Of a stretch of 17,753 bases of DNA, positions 1 through 9,425 are shown piece by piece. Source of the stretch: Chlamydomonas sphaeroides. Lineage: Eukaryota > Chlorophyta > Chlorophyceae > Chlamydomonadales > Chlamydomonadaceae. The DNA is taken from assembly GCA_001662425.1 (NCBI GenBank), contig BDDC01001297.1, forward strand, positions 11,399 through 29,151, written 5' to 3'. How positions within the stretch are numbered: the first letter of the stretch is position 1; each line of letters opens with the position of its first letter. The notes below the pieces were generated by a model, which was not told the origin of the DNA, did not search any database, and saw nothing but the letters and a program-made list of their open reading frames with translations. A program made the position numbers and the translations under genes.

Positions 1-3000
1 AGGAGGCGGCCGCAGCAGCAGCGGAGGCCGGCGGTGGAGATGTCGCCCTCGTCGCGGCCCGCGCTGCGGCCCGCCGCGGCCACGGCGTCACCATCGCCAC
101 GCCCCCGCTGCACCAGCTCACAGTCAACTACCGGACCCACCAGGGGGTGCTGGACGTGGCTGCGCTGGTGGTGTCGGCGCTGCACCGCTACTGGCCGGGG
201 CAGCTGGACGCGCTGGCCCGCGAGCGCGCGCTCTTCCCCGGCCCTCCGCCGCTGCTGCTGGGCGGCATCAGCAGCGACGACCTGGCCATCCTGCTCAGCG
301 GCTCCGACCAGGCGGGCAGCAGCGTGGAGTTCGGGGCGCACCAGGTCCGGGGCAGAGGCGGGGGCGGGGAAAGGGGCCGGGAAAAGGGTCGGTAGGGAGG
401 TTCCCGGGCATGCGAGGGCCTCGACAGAGCGCTAGGTCTCCGTCCTGCGGCCGCCAGCCTCGCGCCGCCCTCACAGCCCCACCTCCATTGCCCCACCCTC
501 AATGCCCTGCTGCCCGCCGCGCGCCAGGTCATCCTGGTCCGCTCGCTGGCGTGTGTGGACTCGCTGCCTGCCGACATCCGCGACAGCAACGCCATCATCA
601 TGACGGTGCCGCAGGCCAAGGGACTGGAGTTCGACGACGTGAGGCGGGGATTGAGGGCTGGGGCACGGAGGGCAGGGGGCGTCGTGGGAGGCGCAGAGAC
701 CAGGGGCCCAAGGCGGCAATCTTTGACCGCAACCCCACCCGGCGGGCGCCCTTCTACCACCTGCTGCAGCGGCTGGACCTGGCGAGGACCGTGCAGCGGT
801 GCGTGTGGGGGCAGGGCGGGAGGGATGGGCCGGCGCTTCCACAGCATGCCTCAGGCGGCACGAGGTGTTTGGGGGTATGTACGGCGGCACGCGCCTCACC
901 GCCATTCTTGGAGGCAATGCACAACAGCCGTGCGCTCGCTAAAACTATCCTTTTGCCCTGTGCCCCGCGCCTCTCGCCCACATTCCGCCCGCTCCAGCTC
1001 CCTCCTTGAGGATGGGCGCGACGCCGTCCGCTTCGGGCTCACGCAGCAGGCCACCAGCAGCTCCGCCGAGTGGGCCAAGCGCGCGCGCAACCTGATGGCC
1101 AACCGCAACTACGCCATGGCCAAGAAGGCCTTCGGGCAGGCGGGCGACAGCGTGAGGCGCAGGGGGGCCGGCCCGGGGCAGCGTGGGGTTAGGGGGCACG
1201 GGGCAGAGGGGCGCAGGGCGAGGCCGGAGGATGCGGAGGGTCCACACGCACGGCCCGCACCCCTCCGCCCCCTCCCCCGCCTCATGCTGCCCCAGGTTCG
1301 TGCCGAGGTGGCGGACGCCTACCTGCGCCGCCAGCGGGCCGCCTCCGAGGAGGCCGACGGCGACAAGCGGCTGCTGCTGGCGGGCGCGGCGCTGCAGCTG
1401 CTGGCGGCGGTGGCGCGGGCGGGCGAGGCGCCCGAGCCCGTGACGCCCTCGGAGCGGCGGCGCTGGGTGTCGCTGGCCAGCAAGTTCCTCGAGGTGGGCG
1501 GCATGGGGCAGGCGCTTGCCGGCTAGGCGACGATGCACGGGGCGCTGTCGAGCACCATCCGCTGGCCCCCACCTTCCCAGGCCTGCGGCGAGCCGCTGGC
1601 CGCCGCCACGCTGCGCTTCAAGCTGGGCAGCCGGGGCGCCATGGGGGAGGCGCTGCGGCTGCTGGTGGAGGCGGGCGAGCACCGCCAGGCCGCAGACTGC
1701 TGCTTGGCGGCGGCGGCAGAGAGATTGGGCGCTGGGGCGGCGGCGGCAGGGCCGGGCGCTGCCGGCGCCTTGGCCCCTCCCGGCGCCTCGGCCTCGTCGC
1801 CCGCTGCGGTGCCGTGGCTGGGCAAGGCCGTGGAGCAGTACGCGGCGGCGAACGACACGCAGGTGGGCTGGGGGGGCGAGGGCCTGGTGGTGGGGGTGTG
1901 GCAGGACAGCCAGGGGGGGGCCTCATCTGCTCGCGCATCGCCCCCTTGGCCGGGGGGATGACGGATGGCATTGCGGCGGGGATGGTCCCGTGAAGCAGCA
2001 CTTCCTGTAGAGGCTCGCCAACTGCGCACTGACCTACGGCCCGCACTCCTCTGGTCCACCCCGCACCCTCCCATGCCAGTCCCTGCTGCCGCTGCTGGCG
2101 CCGCCCGGCTTCCGCGGGACCCGCGCAGCGGGCGACCAGGGCGCAGCTGCCGATGGAGCGCCGGCGGCCGCGAGCGCAGCTTGGTCAGAAGACGAAGCGG
2201 AGGGGAGGGGCGCCGACAGCGGCGCGGACAGCGAGTCCGAGGACGCCCGCCAGCAGCAGCAGCAGAACCCCCAGCAGCACCCTCATCCTCAGCAGCAGCC
2301 CGCGGCGGCCGCCTCGTCTGCTGCCAACCTTGCTCGCTTCGCGCCGCTGGCCCCAGCGCTGCACGACCTCCTGCGGCGGCGCTACGGCGGCTACGGGCGG
2401 GTGCTGTCGCGGGTGGCTGCGGCGCTGGCCAGCGCGGGCTGCCACCGCCGGGCCAAGGCGGTGGCGGCGCTGGTGCCGTCGCCCATTGAGCAGGAGGGTC
2501 TGCTCAAGGCGCTGGGCTACTGGAGGGAGCAGGCGCGGCTCAAGAGGTGAGACCGAGTGGGCAGAAGCGCCGCTGCAGGGACTGGGGGGCCTGCAAGGGG
2601 TTCTGCCATCATTGTCCCGCCTCACACCTCTTCCTGACTTGCCACCGGCTCCACTTCCTCGCGGCCCCACCCCTCAGCGCCTCGGACCCCCTGGCCGCCG
2701 CCCAGCTGCTGCTTGAGCACGGGGACACGGCCCGCGCCGCCCGCCTGGTGGTCGCCCGGCTGCAGGGCGGCTCGGCGGCGGCGGCGGCGGCGGCCGGGCC
2801 GCTGACGGCGCAGGCCGAGGCGCTGGCCCTGGAGCTGCTGTACCGCTGCATCCAGGCGCAGCGCGACGCGGCGGGCGCTGGCCGGCTGCGCCGGGAGCTG
2901 GAGCGCTGGGCTCCTGCAGCAGGCGGCGGCGGCGGCCCGGGCGGCGCGGCCCTGGCGGAGCGGGTGCTGCTGTACCGCGGCCAGGCGCTGCTGCTGGAGG

Positions 3001-6000
3001 CCCGGCTGCTGCTGCAGCCGTGGGCGGTGCCGGGAGCCGGCAGCGAGGCGGCGGCGATGGCAGCACAGCCGCGCGCCGGCGGGCAGAAGCCCGAGGGCTC
3101 GGCCACTGCGCCAGAGTCGTGGGAGGACGGCGCAGCGCCGCCGCCCACGGTCGGCGCCGCCGAGCAGGGCGGTGTCGTGGCAGGGGCCGACGCCAAGCAG
3201 GGTGCAGCCACCGGGCCGCAGCAGTCGCAGCAGTCGCAGCGGGCGGCCTGGCGGGCGGCGGCTCCACTGCTGCAGGCCGCTGCCGAGTGCTTTGCGGGCT
3301 GCGGCAGCTGGCCCGGGCAGCGCGAGGCGGTGGCGATGCTGCTCACGGCGGCGCCGTCGGTAGCGGCAGCGGAGGCGGCTGCGCTGGCGGCGGCTGGAGC
3401 CAGCGGCCCCCAGCAGCAGCAGCAGGAGCAGAAGTCCGCGGCCGATGGCAAGGCCCCAGGCCCCACCAGCGCCAGGGGGCCCGAGCAGCTGCGTCGCGAG
3501 GGCCTTCTGCGTGCGGTGGCCTTTGCGCTGGGCTGCGCCCGCTCGTCCCTCATCGCCACGGACGCCCTGCTGCCCACGTCCTGGGCGGCAGCCTACAGGC
3601 AGCCCCCGCAAGCGCGCGGCAAAGGCCCCGCCGCGAGCTCCGGAGCGGTCCGGGGCGGCGCCGCCCCAGCCAGCCTCACGCTGGCGCAGCGTGACGCGGT
3701 GGCTGCGCTGGAGAGGCACTGGGGCCTGGCCGGCCTGTCCGCCGCAGCGGGGGCCTCCTCCTCGGCCGCCTCCGAAGCCAAGCTGTCCGCGCGCCAGGCG
3801 TCGCACGTGTGGTGGTCGGCGCTGGGACCCCAGCTGGCAGCGGCAGGGCAGGCGGCGCTGCGGCCGGCGGTGGAGGCCAAGGCGAGCAACGTCGCCGGCT
3901 CCTGGGGGACCGCCGCGCGGGAGGACGCCGCGGGCCAGGCCAAGGCCAAGGCCAAGGCGGGCCCCGTGAGCTACGCCGCCGCGGCGGCCGCAGCTGGGGG
4001 CCCCAAGCCAGGGGCGGACCCGGACGTGCCCGCTCTGGCGCCGCCGCAGCAGCTGGCGGCTGTCTGCCTGGCGGCGGCGCAGGCCGTGACGGAGGCGGCG
4101 GCAGTGCTGCCCGACGCCAGCGGCGGCGTGCCGCGCGGCCCTGCGGCTGCCGTGGTGTGTCGCCATACAGCTGCGTCTGCTGCTGCGGTGGCGGCTCTGG
4201 TGCTGCGGGGGGCCATGGACGGGTATCTGGGGAGCCGGCAGCAGGCGGCGGGTGAGGAGGGCCCGCTAGTACCAGGGCCGCACCGGCAGCAGGAGGATGG
4301 CAAGGAGGAACCCAGTGATGAAGCCGCTGGGGCCGCGGCATCCGGGGAGGCCCCAGCAGCCGAGGCCCCCAGCAATGGAGGTGCCCGAGGTAAAGGTGCC
4401 AGAGGTGGAGGTGCCAGAGGTGGAGGCTCCGGCACAGGCGAACCCGGCCTGGGAGGCGCCGCCGCTGGCTCCCGCCACCGCGGCCCCGGTGCTGGAGGAG
4501 CTCAAGCCCGTGGCCCGGGCGCTGCGGGCGGCGGAGGTGGCGCTGACGCTAACCAGGACGGCCGAGGTCAAGGCCGGCCTTCCATGCGCGGTGAGGGGGC
4601 GTGGCACCCCAGGGACCGAGTGGTGGTAGCGGAGGCCGTGTGGGTCAACCTGCATGGCTGCAGGGCCTTGGAAGGGGTCCTCCGCAACGGCCTCTTCTCT
4701 TCGCCCCGCCTCCTTACTAGGCTCCCTCCCGTCTCCGCCTCCGCTGCCTCGTGCCCCGCAGCCGAGCCTGGCCCGAGCGCTGCGGGCTGCCCAGCGCCGC
4801 GGCTGGGCGGCGGTGGCCCTGGCCGGCCTGCTGCCCGCCCGCTTGGGGTCGCTGCTGCAGGAGCTGCTGCAGCCGCCCATCGTGCGCGTGGCCGACTCCC
4901 GCGGCAGGGTGGGTAGTAGCGCCGCGACCTGGGGCCGCCCGCCGCCACCCCTGGTCGGCTGCCGACCACAGGCCCTGCCCCTGCCTGCCTCCTCCCGCTG
5001 CCTGCCTGCCTGCGCAGCTCTCCGACGTGCGCCACAACGCGCTGCTGGGCCTGCTGATGGCGGAGGCGGGCTGCGCCACCGCGGGCGAGGCGGCGGGGCT
5101 GCTGGCCGATTGGGCGGAGCGCGAGGTGGTGGACGGCGCGCCCCTGCGGCAGCGCCTGGCGCTGGCGCCGGCCGCCTCGTACGCCGCGTGGCGCACGCTG
5201 CACTTGGTGCTGGAGCGGGACCAGGCGGCGCGCAGGTGGGCCACGGCAGCGGGCAGGACGGCGAGTCCGGGCGCACCCCCCTGTGGTGGGCTGGGCTGAG
5301 CCGCACCGGCTTGCCTGCCAACAACACCCCCGGCCCCTCCGCCCCGCCCTCTGCCGCCTTCCCGCCCGCCCCCACCCCCGCCCCCACGCTGCCGCTGCAG
5401 GTGCTTTGCGCTCAACGACGCAGGCGCCCGGGCGCCCGACGTGCCGCCCGCCCGCCTGGTGCGCAGCGGCGCGCAGGGCGGCCCGCCCGAGGCGGTGCTG
5501 GTGGGCGCCTTCCGCTCCTTCCGCCAGGGCCTGCCCAGCCAGGGCCTGGGCGACCTGCTCTACTACCTGGCCTTCTCCGCGGGCAGGGACGGACTGGCGC
5601 AGCTGCAGCCCGCGGCCGGGCAGCCGCCGCCGGCGGGCGCGGCTGACAAGGCGGCTCCGGCGGCTGAGCCGCAGCAGGGCCCGGGCGGCACTGCTGCTGC
5701 CAAGGCGCGGCAGCCGAGCCACGGCAGCGCGGACGCAGGTGCGGCGGCCCGGGCAGGGGCGGGGCTGGGCGCGGCCTCGGACCATGCTCGGGGGAGCGCA
5801 GCCTTGCATTGTGTGCGCGTGCGGGCTCAAGCCGCGGCTCTCTCCAACCCTCCTCTGCTGCCGTGTGCCCTCCCCTCCCCGCACCCCGCTAGGCCTGGCG
5901 CTCCCGCTGGAGGCCTACCTGGAGCTGACGGAGCTGGCGCTGGGGCAGCTGCTGCTGGCGGCCTGCGAGGCGCCGCTGCTGTCCGCCAACACGGCGGGCA

Positions 6001-8811
6001 CGCTTGCGGGGATGCCCGGCGTGAGCGACCCGCGGGACGGCGGCCTGTCGGCGGTCTCCGCGGCCTGGGCCAAGGAGCTGCTGGCGCCCGAGCCCGAGGC
6101 GCCGCGGCAGGGCCAGGGCACGGGCAGGGCCGGCCCCGCTCGGCCGCCGCCCGTGTCGGCCGCCCGGCGGCAGGAGGCGCTGGCTGCAGCTGCGGCCGCC
6201 CGCGAGGAGCTGGCCAAGCGGCTGCTGCTGGGGGCGCGGCTGGTGCTGGTGCTGGCGGGGCACCTGGCGGCGCTGCTCGGCCAGCAGCAGCAGCGGGAGG
6301 CCGAGCCCGGCTCCCAGCCCCGGCCCGAGCGCGCCTACCTGGCCTCCGAGCTGCTGCCGCTCATCGAGGCGCCCAGCCGCTAGGATGCGCTGGGCCTCCT
6401 CAAGCGCCAGCCCGGAGCGGCGCCCGGGGGCAAGGGCGCGGGGCTCGCGGCGCCCCAGACCGAGGGCGGCACCGGCCGGCCGTCGGCCTCAGCCACGGCC
6501 TCGGGCCCCCGGCTGCGCGCCCTGGCCCTGCGGCTGCTGGCGGCTGCGGGCAGCGCCGTGGTGTCTCTGGAGCTGTGGGATCGGGTGCGGTCGCAGCAGC
6601 ACCAGCAGGCCTCCGCCAAGCAGCAGGCCGCCAAGCTGCGGCTGCCGGTGACGGAGCCGCCGCAGCTGCGCGGGCCGGTGCCGCTCGAGGCGCTGGGGGC
6701 CCTGCGCGAGGCCGCCGGGCTGCTGGCGGCGGCCGTGGCGCCAGGCTGCTTCCAGCCGCCGGCGCCCTCCGCTGCCGCCGCGGCGCCCGCCGCCACCTCT
6801 GCCTCGCTGGCGGCGCTGGCCGACTGCGCCCACCGGCTGAGCCGCCAGGTGTGCGGCCCCTCGGGCGGCTGCGTGCTGGTCACCCGGGACGCGGTGCTGG
6901 AGTACGAGGGGCTGGAGTCCGGCAAGAAGGCCGCAGCAGGCGGGGGCCGCGCGGGGACCATGGCGGCGCTGCTGGTGGCGGCGCAGGCGAGGGTCGCCAT
7001 CCCCTCGGCCCCGGTGCTGCCCGCGGGCCCGGCTGCCGGCGGGCCGCAGCCGGCGGACGGCAAGGCGGGTGGCAAGGCGGCTGTGTCAGGTGAGCGGTTC
7101 CTGCTTGCACGGTCCGGCGCTGTGTCATGCCTTGGCTGAAGTGTCGTTACCGCTCGCTTCAGGCGCCCCTCTCTGACGGCCCGTGCCGCGCTGCCGCACC
7201 TATCCCGCAGGCCGCCAGCGCACCGCCGCCGAGGCCGTGGCGGTGGTGGCGGGCAGCGCCTACCGCATCACCTCCGACGAGCGCCTGCGCACCAGCGAGG
7301 CCGCCGCCACCATCCAGGCCGCCTGGCGCCGCTGGCGGGCGGCGCGACAGGCCCGGGTGGAGGCGCGGCGGTGGCGGGAGCGGTACCGGGCGGCCATGGC
7401 CCGGCTGGGCAGCCTGGGGCTCTTGTGAGTTGGGTCGGGCTGTGGTACGTACAGGCGAAACCCACGGTCAGGGCCGCGGACTGTCATGGCATCGGCAACG
7501 TGCCTGGACTGTGGCTACTCCTGTGCAACGCTGAGGGCCCCCAGCAGGGCGATGGATGGCTGGTTGAACTTTCCGCCACGCGCTCGCTGTTGGCGGGTCC
7601 GCTCGCTCGGGTGCATGCGGTGGCTGCCACCACACCGCCACCGCCTTCTCCGCACCCGCTCTCGCCCTGTCGTTTGCTATCCACACGGCAACACATCCTC
7701 TTGTCAATATTTTCCACGCGCTGCCGCCCCCCCTCCACCCCAGCATCACCGTTCGGGTCCTCCGCCGGCGCCTGACGGCCCACATCGCCCTGCGCCGGGG
7801 CCAGGAGGCGGCGGCGGCGGCCGCGGTGGCGGCCGACTCGACGGCTCCCGGCTGGAGCGGGCAGAGCGGAGCCGCCGCGCTGGCGGGCTGGGAGGGGCTG
7901 CAGGCGGCGCTGGGCTTTGCGCTGCTGGACGTGCGGCTGCAGGTGCGTGGGCGGGTGGGCTGCGTGGTGGGGCAGCCCTGGGCGCTATGAGTGAAACCCC
8001 AGCCGCGCCACGCACGTGCCCTCGGCCCCCCAGCTCTCCCCTCTCCCCCGCCCTTGCGTGCTCCCAGGCCGCCTTCATCGACGAGGCCCACTGCCCCGTG
8101 TGCGCCGCACAGCCCAGTCCGCCCGGCGGCCCGGGCCCGGACGCGGCCCCCGCCAAGCCCGCCCCGCTGCTGCCGGAGTTCGTGCCGCACCGGCAGCGGG
8201 CGCACCACTCAGAGGCGCTGCAGCTGTACGGCGTATTCAAGGCCTGGGTGCGGGACTCGATGAGAGGGGGCGGGGAAGCAGGTCCGGTGGGCGGGGAGCT
8301 GAGGGGAGGCCCTTTTGGGTCGCCCGGTTGCTTCCCGTGGCGACAGCTCCAGGATGACCCAGTCATTGCCCAAGGCCTTGGCTAGCTTGCAACCCGCGTC
8401 CTTCCGCCCGCGCCCCTCCCTCCCCCAGGTGGCACCCCTGCTGGCCTCCATCTCGCAGCAGCTGGAGGCGCTGCAGAAGCTGAGGCCGCGGCTGACGAGT
8501 GGGTCTGGGCGCCTGCGCTCGGGCGGGCTGGGCCGGGCGGGTGTCGTCAGCAACGGGGCCAGCGACGCCTACGCCGGGCCCTGAGGGCGGCGGCGGCGTG
8601 CCCCGGCCCCCGCCGCGCCGAGCCGCAAAGTGCCGCACTCGGCCCCGCTGCCCCGTGCGCAGAGCTGGCGGAGGCGGAGCAACAGTCCCAGCGCGGCCAC
8701 GGCCCCGCCCTGGAGCTCCTCAACAGCCTGGCCCTGGAGCTGGGCGTTGGCGCCTCCACCCTGGACGCCGTGCTGGCCGAGCTGCGGCGCCTGGTGGAGG
8801 CCCGCCAGTGA
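1..8811 (+). CDS. TRANK1-like SF1 helicase, C-terminal part (5' end outside window)
   Basis: Multi-exon gene entering from the left edge. Exons read by splice signals and matching phases: 1-344, 528-638, 713-798, 998-1151, 1296-1493, 1581-1862, 2080-2546, 2678-4251, 4373-4590, 4762-4908, 5018-5235, 5401-5738, 5893-7089, 7211-7424, 7744-7942, 8068-8247, 8429-8498, 8663-8811 (about 2,046 codons). The order of motifs matches TRANK1-like (TPR and ankyrin repeat) proteins: helicase motif LTVNYRTH, motif QAKGLEFDD, then IFDRNPTRRAPF, then SSAEWAKRARNLMANRNYAM (start of the helical repeat region). Family knowledge says these are UvrD/Rep-like SF1 helicases; the cellular role is unknown. Oddities: the motif VI segment is absent, a TAG interrupts exon 13 at 6381, and the terminal TGA at 8809 is followed by open frame. 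Exon 3 could begin at 704 instead. The family call is strong; individual exon ends are predictions. Confidence 0.8.
117..143 (+). other. SF1 helicase motif with NYR (TRANK1/UvrD type)
   Basis: The encoded segment LTVNYRTHQ matches the conserved 'NYR(S/T)H' block of UvrD/Rep-like helicases, whose arginine contacts the ATP phosphates in characterised members. It is followed by a helix and by FPGPPP at about 231-251, as is usual in the TRANK1 subfamily. It shows that the window opens near the end of the helicase core, so motifs I-III must lie to the left. Confidence 0.8.
603..638 (+). other. SF1 helicase motif V (KGLEFDD)
   Basis: TVPQAKGLEFDD at the end of exon 2 corresponds to the 'KG(L/M)E(F/W)D' block conserved in UvrD/Rep-like helicases. 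The exon then stops at a GTGAGG donor. In relatives this block is followed by a hydrophobic stretch and motif VI; here the next recognisable family sequence is IFDRNPTRRAP, starting about 80 bases downstream. Confidence 0.8.
998..1862 (+). other. post-helicase alpha-helical repeat region
   Basis: Exons 998-1151, 1296-1493 and 1581-1862 encode amphipathic helices with TPR/clathrin-repeat-like spacing: EWAKRARNLMANRNYAMAKK, then a helix with YLRRQRAASEEADG, then SLASKFLE spliced to ACGEPLAAATLRF and GEALRLLVEAGEHRQAADCC. This resembles the superhelical repeat region after the helicase core of TRANK1-like proteins, presumed to be a protein-interaction scaffold. I see no strict TPR consensus, so 'TPR-like' is an inference. 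The TAG at 1522 lies in the intron 1494-1580 and is not a problem. Confidence 0.6.
2080..4251 (+). other. long Ala/Gln-rich low-complexity region of the helicase protein
   Basis: Two exons (2080-2546 and 2678-4251) joined in phase. The first holds an acidic Asp/Ser/Glu stretch and a run of five Gln with Gln-His-Pro repeats, then a helical part with RFAPLAPALHDLLRRRYGGY. The second is one of the longest exons in the window. It carries helical pairs such as AQLLLEHGDTARAARLVVAR, polyalanine, and disordered inserts rich in Gly, Ala and Gln. Helical-repeat segments alternate with inserted disordered loops, as is common in proteins of GC-rich chlorophytes. No catalytic motif is visible. Confidence 0.55.
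4252..4372 (+). other. predicted 121-bp intron that changes the reading frame
   Basis: Upstream of about 4251 the coding frame has codons starting at positions divisible by three. From 4375 on, a different frame (the PEV repeat and beyond) shows the high third-position GC expected of coding sequence, while the old frame becomes Gly/Arg-rich with poor third positions. A GTGAGG donor at 4252 and a CCCCCAG acceptor ending at 4372 join the two frames exactly. The alternative is a one-base insertion or deletion in the assembly near 4370. Confidence 0.55.
4378..4437 (+). repeat. PEV-type peptide repeat within the helicase gene
   Basis: Short tandem repeats encode PEVKVPEVEVPEVEAP: alternating Pro-Glu-Val units with a basic repeat length of about 9-18 bases. 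The segment is probably extended and disordered and sits at the start of exon 4373-4590, before a helix (VLEELKPVARALRAA). The same DNA read in the other forward frame gives Gly/Arg repeats, which I regard as a shadow. Confidence 0.6.
7312..7347 (+). other. IQ calmodulin-binding motif
   Basis: IQAAWRRWRAAR, continuing with Q-A-R and further basic residues, fits the IQ motif pattern (IQ, three residues, R, then further basic positions) in a long basic helix. It lies in exon 7211-7424, whose GTGAGT donor at 7425 avoids the TGA that would otherwise follow. IQ motifs bind calmodulin or calmodulin-like proteins; here binding is inferred from sequence only. Confidence 0.65.
8092..8207 (+). other. 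Cys/His cluster, possible zinc-binding site
   Basis: In exon 8068-8247 the protein has CPVC, a Pro/Ala-rich loop, then PHRQRAHHSEALQLYGVF. Two cysteines two residues apart and a group of histidines about 28-33 residues later are arranged as in a C2H2-like or treble-clef-like zinc site near the C-terminus of the helicase protein. Neither the fold nor metal binding can be shown from this sequence alone. Confidence 0.45.
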
Positions 8812-9387
8812 AGCGGCGGCGAGGGCCAGTTCGGGCCGCTGTGGGCGCACTTGACGGCGGCGCAGCAGGTGCATGCAAACGCAGAGCAGGTGCTGGCAGC
8901 AGCAAAGTACCATCTGCTGACACCCGCGCAGCGAGCCGAGTGGAACGCGCAGGTGCAGGCACGGGCCGTGGCCCAGGCGCAGGCGCAAGCACAGGCGCAG
9001 GCGCAAGCACAGTGGCAGGCGCAGGCGCAGGCATATGCGGAGGCACAGGCGCTGGAGCAGGCACAAGCGCAGGCACAGTGGGCGGCGCAGGCGCAGGCGC
9101 AGGCGCAGGCGCAGGCGCAGGCGCAGGCGCAGGCGCAGTGGGCGGCGCAGGCGCAGCAGCTCGCGGCGGGTGCTGCCGGCGGCGCATGGAGCGTCGCTGT
9201 GCCCATGGCACAGGCCGCGGCCGCGGCCATGGGCGGGCCTCAGGTGCTGCCAATGGTGATGCATCAGGCGGGCGGGTGGCCGGCGGACGCAGCCGGGCAC
9301 GCTAGCGCACAGCAGCAGCAGCAGCAGTATCTGCAACCTCATCCTCATCCTCATCCTCAGCAGCAGCAGTATCTGCAACCTCATCCT

Positions 9388-9425
<38 letters not shown>

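Noticed and set aside
1522..1524. TAG as a premature stop in the helicase gene
   Set aside because: It falls inside a good intron (donor GTGGGC at 1494, acceptor CCCAG ending at 1580), and the phases of the flanking exons match.
2609..4166. Long open frames on the - strand opposite the helicase exons (up to about 500 codons)
   Set aside because: They lie opposite coding exons in very GC-rich DNA, where stop codons are rare in all frames. Their translations are Ala/Arg/Pro-rich with no motifs, while the + strand has family motifs and consistent splice phases.
8809..8811. TGA as a selenocysteine codon
   Set aside because: Green algae can make selenoproteins, but the TGA sits in a low-complexity Ala/Gln/Gly context with no redox motif, and I saw no SECIS-like element. 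Error, decay, readthrough or an intron is more likely.
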